Of a stretch of 16,484 bases of DNA, positions 1-8,301 are shown one piece after another. Under the pieces are notes generated by a model. The model did no database searches. It was given only the letters and a program-made list of their open reading frames with translations, and had not been told where the DNA came from. How positions within the stretch are numbered: the stretch's first letter is position 1; each line of letters begins with the position of its first letter. Origin of the DNA: an uncultured Brachyspira sp. (GTDB lineage Bacteria > Spirochaetota > Brachyspiria > Brachyspirales > Brachyspiraceae). Position numbers and translations under genes: made by a program. The stretch lies in assembly GCF_949287625.1 (NCBI RefSeq), contig NZ_CASEGO010000061.1, positions 1 through 16,484 on the forward strand, given 5' to 3'.

Positions 1-71
1 ATAAACGAATACATTCAGCTTTAAATTATGATACACCTATGTTATACTTCAAAAAGATAAGGAATACTTAA
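1..71 (+). mobile_element. IS3-family transposase, C-terminal end only (runs in from the left)
   Basis: The frame beginning at base 3 is open to a TAA at 69-71 and encodes a tail containing KRIHSALNYDTP followed by a basic end. This matches the very end of the DDE integrase domain (rve) of IS3-family OrfB transposases, whose C-terminus typically reads K-R-I-H-S-A-L-x-Y-x-T-P shortly before the stop. The catalytic D, D and E residues would all lie upstream of the window. Only about 22 codons are visible, so the subgroup and whether the element is intact cannot be told. The right-hand terminal inverted repeat should lie within the next several tens of bases; I could not identify it without the left end for comparison. 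Confidence 0.7.
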
Positions 72-332
72 ATGCAATATGTATGGCACCCATGCAATTT
101 TACTATATTTTAATATATATTTATATATTTATATATTATACTTTTTATACTTTATTTATAAACAATAGTTATTTTAATCATATATAGAGTACCTAATATC
201 AGTAATAATCAATAGATAATTTAATCAAGTTATAATTATAGTACGAAATAATACTATTGTAATAAACCCAAAACTTGCAAAAAATATTATTATCATTTAT
301 TATTTTTTATAATAATTTTTAAGGAGAGTTTT
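72..332. other. A/T-rich spacer between the IS3 remnant and the SPFH gene
   Basis: No reading frame here looks coding. Bases about 97-170 are a low-complexity run of alternating A/T with short TATA-like tracts. A small ATGG/CCAT inverted repeat around 90-105 could belong to the end of the IS element or be chance. The right part carries the promoter and ribosome binding site of the next gene. Confidence 0.6.
275..303 (+). promoter_or_regulatory. Candidate sigma70-type promoter for the SPFH-comF pair
   Basis: TTGCAA (275-280) is followed after exactly 17 bases by TATTAT (298-303). Transcription would begin near 310, just ahead of the AAGGAG ribosome binding site at 321-326, which sits six bases before the ATG at 333. 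In such A/T-rich DNA TATTAT alone means little, but the -35 match, spacing and placement support it. Confidence 0.5.
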
Positions 333-1124
333 ATGAGAATTATCGATATCAGTTCAAACAAATTACATTCTGTACTTTTTATAGTTTTGCCTGTTGTATT
401 AATAGCAGGTTTTTTAATATTTTCAAGTGTTACTATTATATCTACTGGTGAAGTAGGAATAAGAAGCAGACTCGGTAAGGCTATATCTCAGGAAGAGCCA
501 GGACTTCATTTTAGAATACCATTTATAGACACTATAAAAACTATGGAAGTGAGAGAGCAGACTGTAGAAAAAACATATTCAGTATCATCAAAAGATATGC
601 AGACTATATCAATGACTTTAAATGTTCAGTACTCCATAGGAGGAGACGCTTTGGATTTATATAGAAAATTCGGAGTGGATTATAAAAACAAATTGATTAA
701 TCCTAGAATATCTGAAAGCCTTAATGCTGTTTCAGCAAGATACACTATAGAAGAGTTTATAACAAAAAGAAATGAAATGGCAGGTGAACTTTTAAAAGAA
801 GTTACAGCCGATTTTGATGATTACGGAATAACAGTTGCTGCTTGTTCTATTATAGAGCATGATTTCTCTGATGAATTTGATCAAGCAATAGAGAGAAAAT
901 TAATAGCTTCACAGGACGCCCTAACAGCACAAAATGCTTTAGAAAAAGTACGATATGAGGCAGAAGCTGAAATTACAAAAGCTAAAGGTGTTTCTGAAGC
1001 TAATAGAATTATGCAGGAATCTTTAACTCCGCTTCTCATTCAAAGAATGTACATAGAAAAATGGGACGGTAAAATGCCTCAAGTAGCAGGCTCTGGTGTT
1101 ACTCCTATGATACAAATTAAATAA
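333..1124 (+). CDS. SPFH/prohibitin-family membrane protein
   Basis: A 263-residue membrane-anchored SPFH (band 7/prohibitin) protein. One membrane helix lies at about residues 14-34, followed directly by the family hallmark: a short STGEVGIRSRLGKA stretch, then PGLHFRIPFID at about 56-66. The SPFH domain spans about 36-200. A charged, alanine/glutamate-rich helix at about 200-235 is the predicted coiled coil through which such proteins oligomerise. Family members form large ring- or cage-like scaffolds in membranes, often working with membrane proteases such as FtsH; that partnership is general knowledge and nothing here shows it, since no protease or NfeD gene is adjacent. The ATG at 333 has an excellent AAGGAG six bases upstream. 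The stop overlaps the start of comF by one base (TAATG), so the two are probably co-transcribed and translationally coupled. Confidence 0.85.
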   Translation: MRIIDISSNKLHSVLFIVLPVVLIAGFLIFSSVTIISTGEVGIRSRLGKAISQEEPGLHFRIPFIDTIKTMEVREQTVEKTYSVSSKDMQTISMTLNVQYSIGGDALDLYRKFGVDYKNKLINPRISESLNAVSARYTIEEFITKRNEMAGELLKEVTADFDDYGITVAACSIIEHDFSDEFDQAIERKLIASQDALTAQNALEKVRYEAEAEITKAKGVSEANRIMQESLTPLLIQRMYIEKWDGKMPQVAGSGVTPMIQIK

Positions 1125-1861
1125 TGTACAAAAAAATTATAAAACATTTATATTCAACTATTGCATCTATAATATTTCCAAATCACTGCATCATATGCGG
1201 AAATATTATAGAAAGCAGTAATATGAATTATATATGCATAGACTGCATTAATAAAAAGCTGGATTATATACATAAAGATGAATATATACGATGTAATAGA
1301 TGCGGTAAAGTTTTGGAAATTATAAACTCTATTTGTATATGCCAATATGAAGATATTTATTTTGATGAGTGTAAATCTATGCTTTACTATACAGATAATG
1401 CAGCAGATATTATTCATAAAATGAAGTTCTCTCACAGATATTTAATATGTCATGATTTTGCGGCAATGCTTAGCTATTATTATAAAGATTATATACTTAA
1501 ATATGATGCTATTACATTCGTTCCTCTTGGAAAAAAGAGATTATTAGAAAGAGGATACAATCAAAGCGAACTTATTGCCAAAAATATATCAAAAATTCTA
1601 AATATAAAATTAATTGATGATATAATAATCCGTAAAAAAGAAACCAAAGCATTGAGTTCTTTAAATAGCAAAACAGAAAGAATAAACATGATAGAAAATG
1701 CATTTTTAGTAAATAATGATTATCATTCTTTTAATAAAATAAATCTGCTTATAATAGATGATGTAATTACCACTGGAAGTACTTTAAATGAAATATCAAA
1801 AGAAATTAAAAAACTCGAATGCATAAATAAAATAGGAGTATTAACTGCCGCAAGAGCTTAA
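1124..1861 (+). CDS. comF: ComF-family phosphoribosyltransferase-like protein
   Basis: A 245-residue ComF/GntX-type protein. The N-terminus has the double zinc-finger pattern of the family: CxxC pairs at C22/C25 and C38/C41, then C57/C60 and C71/C73. The middle has VPLGKKRLLERGYNQSELIA at 133-152, the ComF signature around RGxNQ. Near the C-terminus, LIIDDVITTGSTL (209-221) is the PRPP-binding loop of type I phosphoribosyltransferases. In competent bacteria ComF is a cytoplasmic protein needed for DNA uptake, acting with the ComFA helicase and single-strand DNA proteins. The family also occurs in bacteria not known to be transformable, so competence is not implied here. Its ATG overlaps the SPFH stop and has no ribosome binding site of its own, which points to translational coupling. 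It converges on the gene at 1870 with only eight bases between them. Confidence 0.85.
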   Translation: MYKKIIKHLYSTIASIIFPNHCIICGNIIESSNMNYICIDCINKKLDYIHKDEYIRCNRCGKVLEIINSICICQYEDIYFDECKSMLYYTDNAADIIHKMKFSHRYLICHDFAAMLSYYYKDYILKYDAITFVPLGKKRLLERGYNQSELIAKNISKILNIKLIDDIIIRKKETKALSSLNSKTERINMIENAFLVNNDYHSFNKINLLIIDDVITTGSTLNEISKEIKKLECINKIGVLTAARA

Positions 1862-1886
1862 ATATATTATTAATTATTAATATATT
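1861..1886. terminator. Weak A/T-only hairpin between two convergent genes
   Basis: AATATATTA (1861-1869) is perfectly repeated in inverted form at 1878-1886 with an eight-base loop. It sits exactly where comF ends and the reverse gene at 1870 stops, so it could serve both as a terminator. The stem has no G or C and there is no long T tract, so it may be chance in A/T-rich DNA. Confidence 0.25.
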
Positions 1887-2904
1887 GCAAAACCTTCTCT
1901 TTCATTTCCAAATCATTCATTTTTTCAGCACATTTTATAAAATTATCATACACAGCTTTTGCATATGATAAATGCTCATTACTAAAAGCTATTTTTACAA
2001 ATTTCCATAATACATTATCTTTGTCAATCTTATCCGTATTAAGAAGAATTTTTAAAGCACAGTCTACAATTAGTATCCCAGCATTAATATTATAAAATGC
2101 ATCTATATTTTTTATATCATCAATATTATTTGTAAGAGTATCATAAGCCTCATCATATTTTGAAAGCCTTACAAGATTTTCTATATAATTTCCCAAATAT
2201 GAAAGCAGATAAAATAAATTCTTTTTTGAAAGCAAAGTATTTTTCTTATTTTTTTCATAATTATCCTTTGCAATAGAATATAACTCTTTATTTGCCTTAA
2301 GCTCCCCTTCTTTGTTTCCAACCTCAATCTCAAAATCTCTTAATCTCTCTAAATTAATTCTATCCCACACTTTTATAGAAGATTTCCATATATCTATAAG
2401 CTCATAATACAAATCTTTAAATCCTAGCTCCAAAGCATAATGTACAGCATAAAGTATATTTAATTTTTCTATATCATCTTCAAATCTAACATCGCTGTCA
2501 TATCCTATTGAACAGTCGGCATTAGCTTCTTTAGCCTGTTTGAATAATGTTTTATTATCTTTACTATATTTATTAAGCAGAAATGTTAAAACCTCCAATG
2601 ATATTCCTATACCTTTATACTTTGATGTTTTTCTATCTTTTATCTCTTCCTCAAATAAATAAATTATTATATTTTTTACAGCCTCTTTTTTTAGAGCTTT
2701 TATATTCTTATAATACAAAATAGCAAATGCAAGTCTGGCTCTTAATAAATAGTTTTTATCAACATTATCTTCGCTTTCACATGAATATTTTTTTATTAAA
2801 ATGTCAAAATTTTCTTTATTATCATAAAAAGAATTAACCATATTATCAAAATCATTCTGATACTTTTTTAAAGCATTAATTAATTTTTCCTGATATAATT
2901 CCAT
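1870..2904 (-). CDS. Hypothetical all-helical protein, possibly TPR-like
   Basis: A 344-residue protein that I do not recognise. It has no signal peptide, membrane segment or catalytic motif. The composition is rich in K, N, D, E, I, L and Y, with long amphipathic helices throughout. The segment at about residues 195-270 (repeated aromatic and leucine positions, then L-x-K-Y-D-E-A-Y-D-T-L) resembles a tetratricopeptide helix pair, so a solenoid or scaffold fold in the cytoplasm is plausible but unproven. The ATG at 2904 is chosen because AGGAG (2914-2918, read on the reverse strand) lies nine bases upstream, with a near-consensus promoter just behind it. It is transcribed alone: the next gene upstream on the same strand has its own promoter, and the downstream neighbour converges. 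Codon use matches the rest of the window, so there is no sign of recent transfer. Confidence 0.75.
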   Translation of the reverse strand: MELYQEKLINALKKYQNDFDNMVNSFYDNKENFDILIKKYSCESEDNVDKNYLLRARLAFAILYYKNIKALKKEAVKNIIIYLFEEEIKDRKTSKYKGIGISLEVLTFLLNKYSKDNKTLFKQAKEANADCSIGYDSDVRFEDDIEKLNILYAVHYALELGFKDLYYELIDIWKSSIKVWDRINLERLRDFEIEVGNKEGELKANKELYSIAKDNYEKNKKNTLLSKKNLFYLLSYLGNYIENLVRLSKYDEAYDTLTNNIDDIKNIDAFYNINAGILIVDCALKILLNTDKIDKDNVLWKFVKIAFSNEHLSYAKAVYDNFIKCAEKMNDLEMKEKVLQYINN

Positions 2905-2926
2905 AATAGTATACTCCTAAGTCAAA

Positions 2927-2955
2927 ACTATATAAGAAAAATGAAGTTTTGTCAA
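2927..2955 (-). promoter_or_regulatory. Near-consensus sigma70 promoter for the helical protein
   Basis: Read on the reverse strand, TTGACA (2955-2950) is followed after exactly 17 bases by TATAGT (2932-2927). Transcription would start near 2920, giving a leader of only about 16 bases that begins just before the AGGAG ribosome binding site. The -35 is a perfect match and the -10 differs at one position. Confidence 0.75.
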
Positions 2956-3032
2956 AATTATTTTTATAGGTAAATCGGTAAATAAGCAGTAATAAATACA
3001 AAATTCTAAAAATGAATGGTTTAAATTTATAA

Positions 3033-3167
3033 CTTACAAAACTCTGCTTTTATGAAGTACACATAGCAGCCCCAAGTGTTTTGCACTTTTTTATGCCGTC
3101 TGCCCCATTTAACCGAATGAAAGCACCATTAGGTATGGTGTTATCTGAAAAGCTGAATAAAAAATAA
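3033..3167. other. Unexplained G+C-richer intergenic island, possible repeat or gene remnant
   Basis: Bases 3061-3120 are 45% G+C by count, far above the surrounding DNA. The forward frame 3033-3167 is open for 44 codons ending with a TAA, but it begins right after a stop and has no start with a ribosome binding site; its end reads APFNRMKAPLGMVLSEKLNKK if split across 3105-3164. The reverse strand also has an open stretch ending in GIKKCKTLGAAMCTS. Two small hairpins are present: AAGTG/CACTT at 3074-3088 followed by six T, and CACCAT/ATGGTG at 3124-3140. The AAGTG hairpin with its T run looks like a weak forward terminator, yet no forward gene precedes it. It could be a dispersed repeat, a decayed gene end or a small RNA. 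Confidence 0.4.
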
Positions 3168-3180
3168 ATAACTTAAAAAA

Positions 3181-3615
3181 TTACTGCAATATGATATCGT
3201 ATATTTCTAAATCAGTTAAATCATCATACATTATTCTTTTAATTTTTTCGCTTTCATTAAGCAAATCTGCAATTTCTTCCATTAATCCTTGATGGTTATC
3301 GTTATTCTCAGCAGCCAAAGTAAATAACAAAAATATTTTATTTTTCTCATCAAAATCCACACCATTTTTAATTTTTAAAAGTGTAATTCCATTTTTCAAA
3401 ACACCATCTTCTGGTCTGGCATGCGACATAGCCATTCCGTCACCCAATACGATATAAGGACCTGATTCTTTAATATTTTTTATAATGCAATCAACATATC
3501 TAGGCTCTATACATTTATTTTCAAGTAAAAGCTCAGCACCTTTTCTTATAGCCTCTTCCCAATTATCAATACTATCAACTATATCTATTTTGTTTCTTAT
3601 AAGCTGTTTTAACAT
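3181..3615 (-). CDS. PTS sugar transporter subunit IIA (fructose/mannitol superfamily, ascorbate-like)
   Basis: A 144-residue cytoplasmic EIIA protein, about the usual length of a stand-alone EIIA of the fructose/mannitol superfamily. The phospho-acceptor histidine is H65 in GMAMSHARPEDGV (60-72). A second conserved histidine is H108 in NDNHQGL. The SGPYIVLGDGMAMSHARPEDG context and the GITLLKI that follows resemble the L-ascorbate (UlaC/SgaA) branch more than FruA or PtsN; this is my reading of the motif and not a search result. Such proteins pass phosphate from HPr to a EIIB partner for sugar import, or act as regulators. No EIIB, EIIC, HPr or sugar enzyme gene is near, so a regulatory role or a distant partner is possible. 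The ATG at 3615 has a GGGGG (3627-3623) seven bases upstream. It is transcribed alone from a consensus promoter. Confidence 0.85.
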   Translation of the reverse strand: MLKQLIRNKIDIVDSIDNWEEAIRKGAELLLENKCIEPRYVDCIIKNIKESGPYIVLGDGMAMSHARPEDGVLKNGITLLKIKNGVDFDEKNKIFLLFTLAAENNDNHQGLMEEIADLLNESEKIKRIMYDDLTDLEIYDIILQ

Positions 3616-3656
3616 ACATATACCCCCGAATAATAAACTGTTTTTACATATATAGT

Positions 3657-3685
3657 ATTATAGTTTGATTTTTATTATTTGTCAA
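3657..3685 (-). promoter_or_regulatory. Perfect-consensus sigma70 promoter for the PTS EIIA gene
   Basis: On the reverse strand TTGACA (3685-3680) is followed after exactly 17 bases by TATAAT (3662-3657), a perfect match in both boxes. Transcription would start near 3650 and give a leader of about 35 bases before the ATG at 3615. Confidence 0.8.
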
Positions 3686-3852
3686 ATATATTTTAATGTA
3701 CAAACAAGTTTCAAAATATCAAATTATATGTTTTTAATATATAGAAGAACAAATTCCGATAATAAATAGTTAAGGATATAACAATTTTTCTAAAAATAGG
3801 TTATATTATAGTGTAAAAATAATTGTAAATAATCTTTTAAAAGGATTTTATA

Positions 3853-6800
3853 TTGCGTAAAAAGGATAGATACTCTAGGTTCAGAATGTATATAGCCACA
3901 ACCTTGATGGCTTTTATGATACCTGCTTTATTTAGCGTATCTATAGTACTTTCAAATAAGCAGAAATATCTTGATAATGTTATAGAATATATAAATAAAG
4001 TAAGTCCTATAGACATATCAATATCAGATATAAGTATATCCTACAAATTAGAATTAGTTTTGGATAATGTTAAACTTTATTCCAAAAATAATAAAGAGGC
4101 ATTCTTTGATATGGATAAAGCCTCATTAAGGTTTAATTTTTTTAGAATATTTATAAAGAGAGATCCTCTATATCTTTTAAGCGATATTAATATTGATAAT
4201 GCTAATTTTTATCCTATTGTTTTTGATACTTCTATATTTAAAAGTGAAAGCACAAATAAAAAAAATATATATGAAAGTATGAGAGATACGGTTAATAGTA
4301 TAACTCCTATTTTTATGGATAAAAATATCAATATAAAAAACTTCTCAGCAAAAGTGGTTGATAATAATACTACAACAGAAGTCTCTCTTAATTCTCTGTA
4401 TGGTAATTTTAGAGATTACGGATATTTTCTGTCATATGATTTAAACCTGCCAGATAAAACAATAGTTCATCTTGCTTCAGAAAGTACAACTAATTTATCA
4501 GATATTAACACATTAATATATGCCAAAGATGAAAACGGAGATTTATTTAAATATAATTTATTTATAACGAATACATATGATAAAGTTGAGGCTAGTCTTC
4601 AAAATGAAAATAAATATGACTTTATAAATTTAAATTATAATCATTTCAATGAAGATATTAATTTTTCGATTACAAATATAAAAATAAAAAAAGATACTAT
4701 ATATAAATTTATGAATATAGCTTTGGATACGCCTATTATTTATAAGTTTGTAAAATTGGACAATAAAAAAATAACTTCTATAAGCAATTATATTAATACC
4801 TTCAGAGATGCTGATATTAACGCTTATGGTTATTATTCTCTAAAAAATATAACAAACTCATATATAGACTTTGATTTAAAAGTACGCGATAAGCTATTCA
4901 ATATAGCGGTTAATGCCGAACTTACAAATAACAGCATAATACTTTCAAATGCCAATATAAATGCCCTAGATGGAAATATTATAGCAAGCGGAATAGTTCC
5001 TCTAAGCGATCCTATATCGAGCATTATATCATTAAATGTAAAAGATATAAATGCAGGAGCTAAAAAATTATCTACAAAACTTTATTTAACTCCTACCGCT
5101 GTAAATGATAAAGAAATAAAATCAAGATTCACAATATCATCTTTTACATATGCAAATACATTGGCAAATCCATTATCATTCGATTTTTCATATAACAGAG
5201 ATGATAAAGAAATAGGTCTTAATTTAAGACCTAATAAATATGAACAGCCTTTTAATATGAGTTTCTCACTTGATAAAACAAAACCAATATTGGCAGAAGC
5301 TAAAGGTGTAATACCGCAGGATATATTTTTAGTATTATTAGGTAAAAATATAATAGATAATTTATCATCATTAAATATAAACTATAGCCTAAGCAATGCT
5401 ATGTATACAGAAGGCAAAGGAAATGTTCATATACTTAAAGCATCATCTAGGAAAATATATACAGAAGAATATCTTATAAGAATAGGAATGTCAGCATATC
5501 AGAATGTTATAGATATAAATGATATATACTACAGACTTTCAGAAGACAGCGGTATAAATGCAAATGCCAAAATAGAATACGATAAAAATTTCAATGTAAA
5601 AATAAACGGCAATGTAGGAACACCAGCAGGTAATTACGGACTAAGCGGCTTTACAACTACATCTACAAACGGAAATAGAATAATATATGCTTCTACTGAC
5701 AAATCAGAAATAATAGCAAGCGGAGTAATGGCAACAAATGGATTATTGGACTTAAACATTAAGACGCCAAAAACTTTAAGCATAAAAGATATAGATATAA
5801 ATGTCGATGTTGATATAAATAACTATACTCAAGAGCCTATATATGTATACGGTAATATTAAAGCCAATAAAAACTTAGCTCCTATATTTGCTTTAAATAC
5901 TCAGTTTGAGCTTTCTAATCAAAGTATAATGCTTACGAATATAGTACTTGATTACGGAGAGAATAGAGTGTCTGGAAACGGTATACTTACTTCAAGCGAC
6001 GGTATAGGTAAACTTACAGCCCTTTTAAAAGATATAGAAAATGACGGTATATTTGCATTAGATGCTTCTATTAATAAAAATAATGTATACGGAAAAGTTA
6101 CTATAAATCAGCTTCCTTTTGATATAAGCGGTAAAGCATACGGAATACTTACTGCCAATGCTACTATAATAGGACTTATGAACAGCCCTGTTGTATATCT
6201 TGAAAAATTTGATGTTAAAGAGTTCCAAATACCTGGTATGAGATTTGATATTTCTTTAACTGGATATTATAAAACAGATGAATTAGAATTAAAAGATATA
6301 CTTGTAACCAAAACAGGTACTTTCGGTATAGTTGAATCTAAGGCATTTACAAAAAAACAGCAGATAAAAATACCTTATGCCTATTTTTCAAAAGATTTGC
6401 AGAATATGAAAGTAGAAGTTAATAATATAGTGTATTTAAGTTCATATTCAGGAACTATAGATTATAATATGAGAAGACTCCCAGACGGAAGACAGGAGTT
6501 TAGAATACAAACTACACCTATAACAATAAATAAAAGAAAACTTCCAGAGTTCGGAACAATAGTTACATATAACGGAGAAGATATTACATTTACAAATACA
6601 AAAAAACATGGTATTAACGGCTCTATTACCAAAGAAGAAGAAGGTACTAAAACAGATTTGATATATGTATATGATGATAATAATATGCTTAATATAGACG
6701 GCATGATAAAAAATACTAAAAGAGATCAGGTAGATTTACTAGTTACATCAGACATAATCAATGTAGAAGTATTTGAAATATTTAATGTATTATTTACAGA

Positions 6801-8301
6801 AATACATTCATCACCTACTAACTTTATGATAGATGGAAAACCATATACATTGTATGCCCATATACATGGAGATGCTGATAATGTTGCTATAGACGGCAGA
6901 TTTTTAGGTCATGGAAAAAAAGTAAAAATAGCATATTTTAATGATGTATTTGATGATACTATAGTAGATTTTAATTTTGACGGACATATGTTTAATGTCA
7001 ATAATTTAACGTTTACATCTAAGAAAAAGAAAAATCTAAGCGTAACTGGAGAAGCCGAAATTTTCAAAAATACTATAAATTATATGGCATTTGATTTGCT
7101 TTCTTCAGACGAGCAGCTAGGGCTTTTAGACGGCAATCTTAACTTGGGTATTACCAAAGTAAAAGGTCCTGTGCATGTCGATATTACAGTAGGCGGAAAT
7201 ATAGCAGCTCCTAGAATAGGAGGAGTACTTACACTTATGAAAAGCGATGTTCAGCTTTCTACTTTGCCTTCTGAAAGTACATACAAAGAAAGAGTTTACG
7301 GCATATTAAGTAAGATTTATTGGGACTTTACTATAGAAGCTTGGCGTCAGGTAAGAGTGGCACATAATTTAGTAGGAGATGTATACTTGGAAGAAGGCTC
7401 AAAAATGAGAGTTTATAATACTCTTATGGACGGTATAGAGCTTGCTGGTACTGTTAATGTAGACAGAGGAAGTATTTATTATCTTCAGAATATATATCAG
7501 CTTGAAAATGGTTCTGTTACTTTTCCGCCTAATAACAGTTTAGACCCTATAATAACAGCTACAGCATATACATATAAAAAATACTATTCTTCAACTGCAA
7601 ATACATCATCTCAGTCATTTGAAAATGAAATTGCAGGGGAAAATGTTACTTTGTATATGGAAATGAATGCCAGACTCTCTCAATTAGTATCTTCTCAAAA
7701 CTCTGGACTTTCACCTGTGAAATTCTACACTATACCTGCTTTAGGACAGTATCAGGTTAATCAGCTTGCAGGAATCCCTCAGGGAAGTTTCGGCAGCAGA
7801 GAGGATCAGATGTTTGCTGAAAGCACTTCAAGCAGAAGCTCTATGAATAATGATCAGCTTCAGCAGCTTACTATGAATTACAGCGATTTGCTTTTAAGAA
7901 GTACTGTACTAAGACCTGTTGAAAGATGGGTAAGACAATTTTTAGGTATAGATTATATTAACTTAAGTCCTACAGTAGTAAATAATTTATTGTTTGTTAC
8001 AAATAATAATAGTATAAGTCCTACATCTGTATGGGATAATACAAGTGTAGGAATAGGAAAATATGTTTCTAAATATTTATATTTAAAATACGATGTTACT
8101 TACAGAGCAGTTGATACAACAAGACCTAGTCTTAATGGAAAAAACTTAGACCCTTATTATTTTGACCATCAGTTCGGTTTTGAGGTTTCTTTATTAAAGA
8201 ATTATAAACTTGCAAATTTTGTTTTTGAGTATAAAATAAACCCTTTCGATATACGAGGAAAAGGACAAGATTTTAATATAGTTACTCGGTGGAGATTTTA
8301 G
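3853..8301 (+). CDS. tamB: Translocation and assembly module protein TamB (DUF490/AsmA-like)
   Basis: A 1,482-residue giant envelope protein. A basic N-terminus (MRKKDRYSRFR) precedes one membrane anchor at about residues 12-32. The rest is predicted to lie in the periplasm as a long beta-rich groove, as in other AsmA/TamB bridge-like proteins. The TamB C-terminal domain (DUF490) occupies about 1000-1482. Its hallmarks are GSIYYLQ at about 1206, then the LENGSVTFPP strand pair and VTLYMEMNARLSQ, and a final beta segment ending in WRF. TamB helps insert outer-membrane proteins with a BamA/TamA partner and is also implicated in moving phospholipids to the outer membrane. In Borrelia burgdorferi TamB is encoded next to BamA and binds it. 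TTG at 3853 is the start: AAGGA lies seven bases upstream, an in-frame stop lies at 3838-3840, and the next Met (residue 12) has no good ribosome binding site. The promoter was not clear; TATTAT at 3804-3809 is a weak candidate. It overlaps bamA. Confidence 0.88.
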   Translation: MRKKDRYSRFRMYIATTLMAFMIPALFSVSIVLSNKQKYLDNVIEYINKVSPIDISISDISISYKLELVLDNVKLYSKNNKEAFFDMDKASLRFNFFRIFIKRDPLYLLSDINIDNANFYPIVFDTSIFKSESTNKKNIYESMRDTVNSITPIFMDKNINIKNFSAKVVDNNTTTEVSLNSLYGNFRDYGYFLSYDLNLPDKTIVHLASESTTNLSDINTLIYAKDENGDLFKYNLFITNTYDKVEASLQNENKYDFINLNYNHFNEDINFSITNIKIKKDTIYKFMNIALDTPIIYKFVKLDNKKITSISNYINTFRDADINAYGYYSLKNITNSYIDFDLKVRDKLFNIAVNAELTNNSIILSNANINALDGNIIASGIVPLSDPISSIISLNVKDINAGAKKLSTKLYLTPTAVNDKEIKSRFTISSFTYANTLANPLSFDFSYNRDDKEIGLNLRPNKYEQPFNMSFSLDKTKPILAEAKGVIPQDIFLVLLGKNIIDNLSSLNINYSLSNAMYTEGKGNVHILKASSRKIYTEEYLIRIGMSAYQNVIDINDIYYRLSEDSGINANAKIEYDKNFNVKINGNVGTPAGNYGLSGFTTTSTNGNRIIYASTDKSEIIASGVMATNGLLDLNIKTPKTLSIKDIDINVDVDINNYTQEPIYVYGNIKANKNLAPIFALNTQFELSNQSIMLTNIVLDYGENRVSGNGILTSSDGIGKLTALLKDIENDGIFALDASINKNNVYGKVTINQLPFDISGKAYGILTANATIIGLMNSPVVYLEKFDVKEFQIPGMRFDISLTGYYKTDELELKDILVTKTGTFGIVESKAFTKKQQIKIPYAYFSKDLQNMKVEVNNIVYLSSYSGTIDYNMRRLPDGRQEFRIQTTPITINKRKLPEFGTIVTYNGEDITFTNTKKHGINGSITKEEEGTKTDLIYVYDDNNMLNIDGMIKNTKRDQVDLLVTSDIINVEVFEIFNVLFTEIHSSPTNFMIDGKPYTLYAHIHGDADNVAIDGRFLGHGKKVKIAYFNDVFDDTIVDFNFDGHMFNVNNLTFTSKKKKNLSVTGEAEIFKNTINYMAFDLLSSDEQLGLLDGNLNLGITKVKGPVHVDITVGGNIAAPRIGGVLTLMKSDVQLSTLPSESTYKERVYGILSKIYWDFTIEAWRQVRVAHNLVGDVYLEEGSKMRVYNTLMDGIELAGTVNVDRGSIYYLQNIYQLENGSVTFPPNNSLDPIITATAYTYKKYYSSTANTSSQSFENEIAGENVTLYMEMNARLSQLVSSQNSGLSPVKFYTIPALGQYQVNQLAGIPQGSFGSREDQMFAESTSSRSSMNNDQLQQLTMNYSDLLLRSTVLRPVERWVRQFLGIDYINLSPTVVNNLLFVTNNNSISPTSVWDNTSVGIGKYVSKYLYLKYDVTYRAVDTTRPSLNGKNLDPYYFDHQFGFEVSLLKNYKLANFVFEYKINPFDIRGKGQDFNIVTRWRF

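Noticed and set aside
1154..1435. Reverse-strand open frame inside comF
   Set aside because: It lies wholly within a well-supported gene, has low-complexity I/Y/F content and no family features; it is a shadow.
3093..3167. Short forward peptide starting at ATG 3093 in the G+C-richer island
   Set aside because: Only 24 codons, with no ribosome binding site and no promoter; kept only as part of the unexplained island.
3663..3692. TTGATT-N16-TATATT as a tamB promoter
   Set aside because: It overlaps the much better reverse PTS promoter, is about 150 bases from the start codon and scores poorly in both boxes.
8289..8300. GTG at 8289 as the bamA start
   Set aside because: It would place the GGAG ribosome binding site inside the coding sequence; GTG at 8301 has ideal spacing and gives a normal signal peptide.
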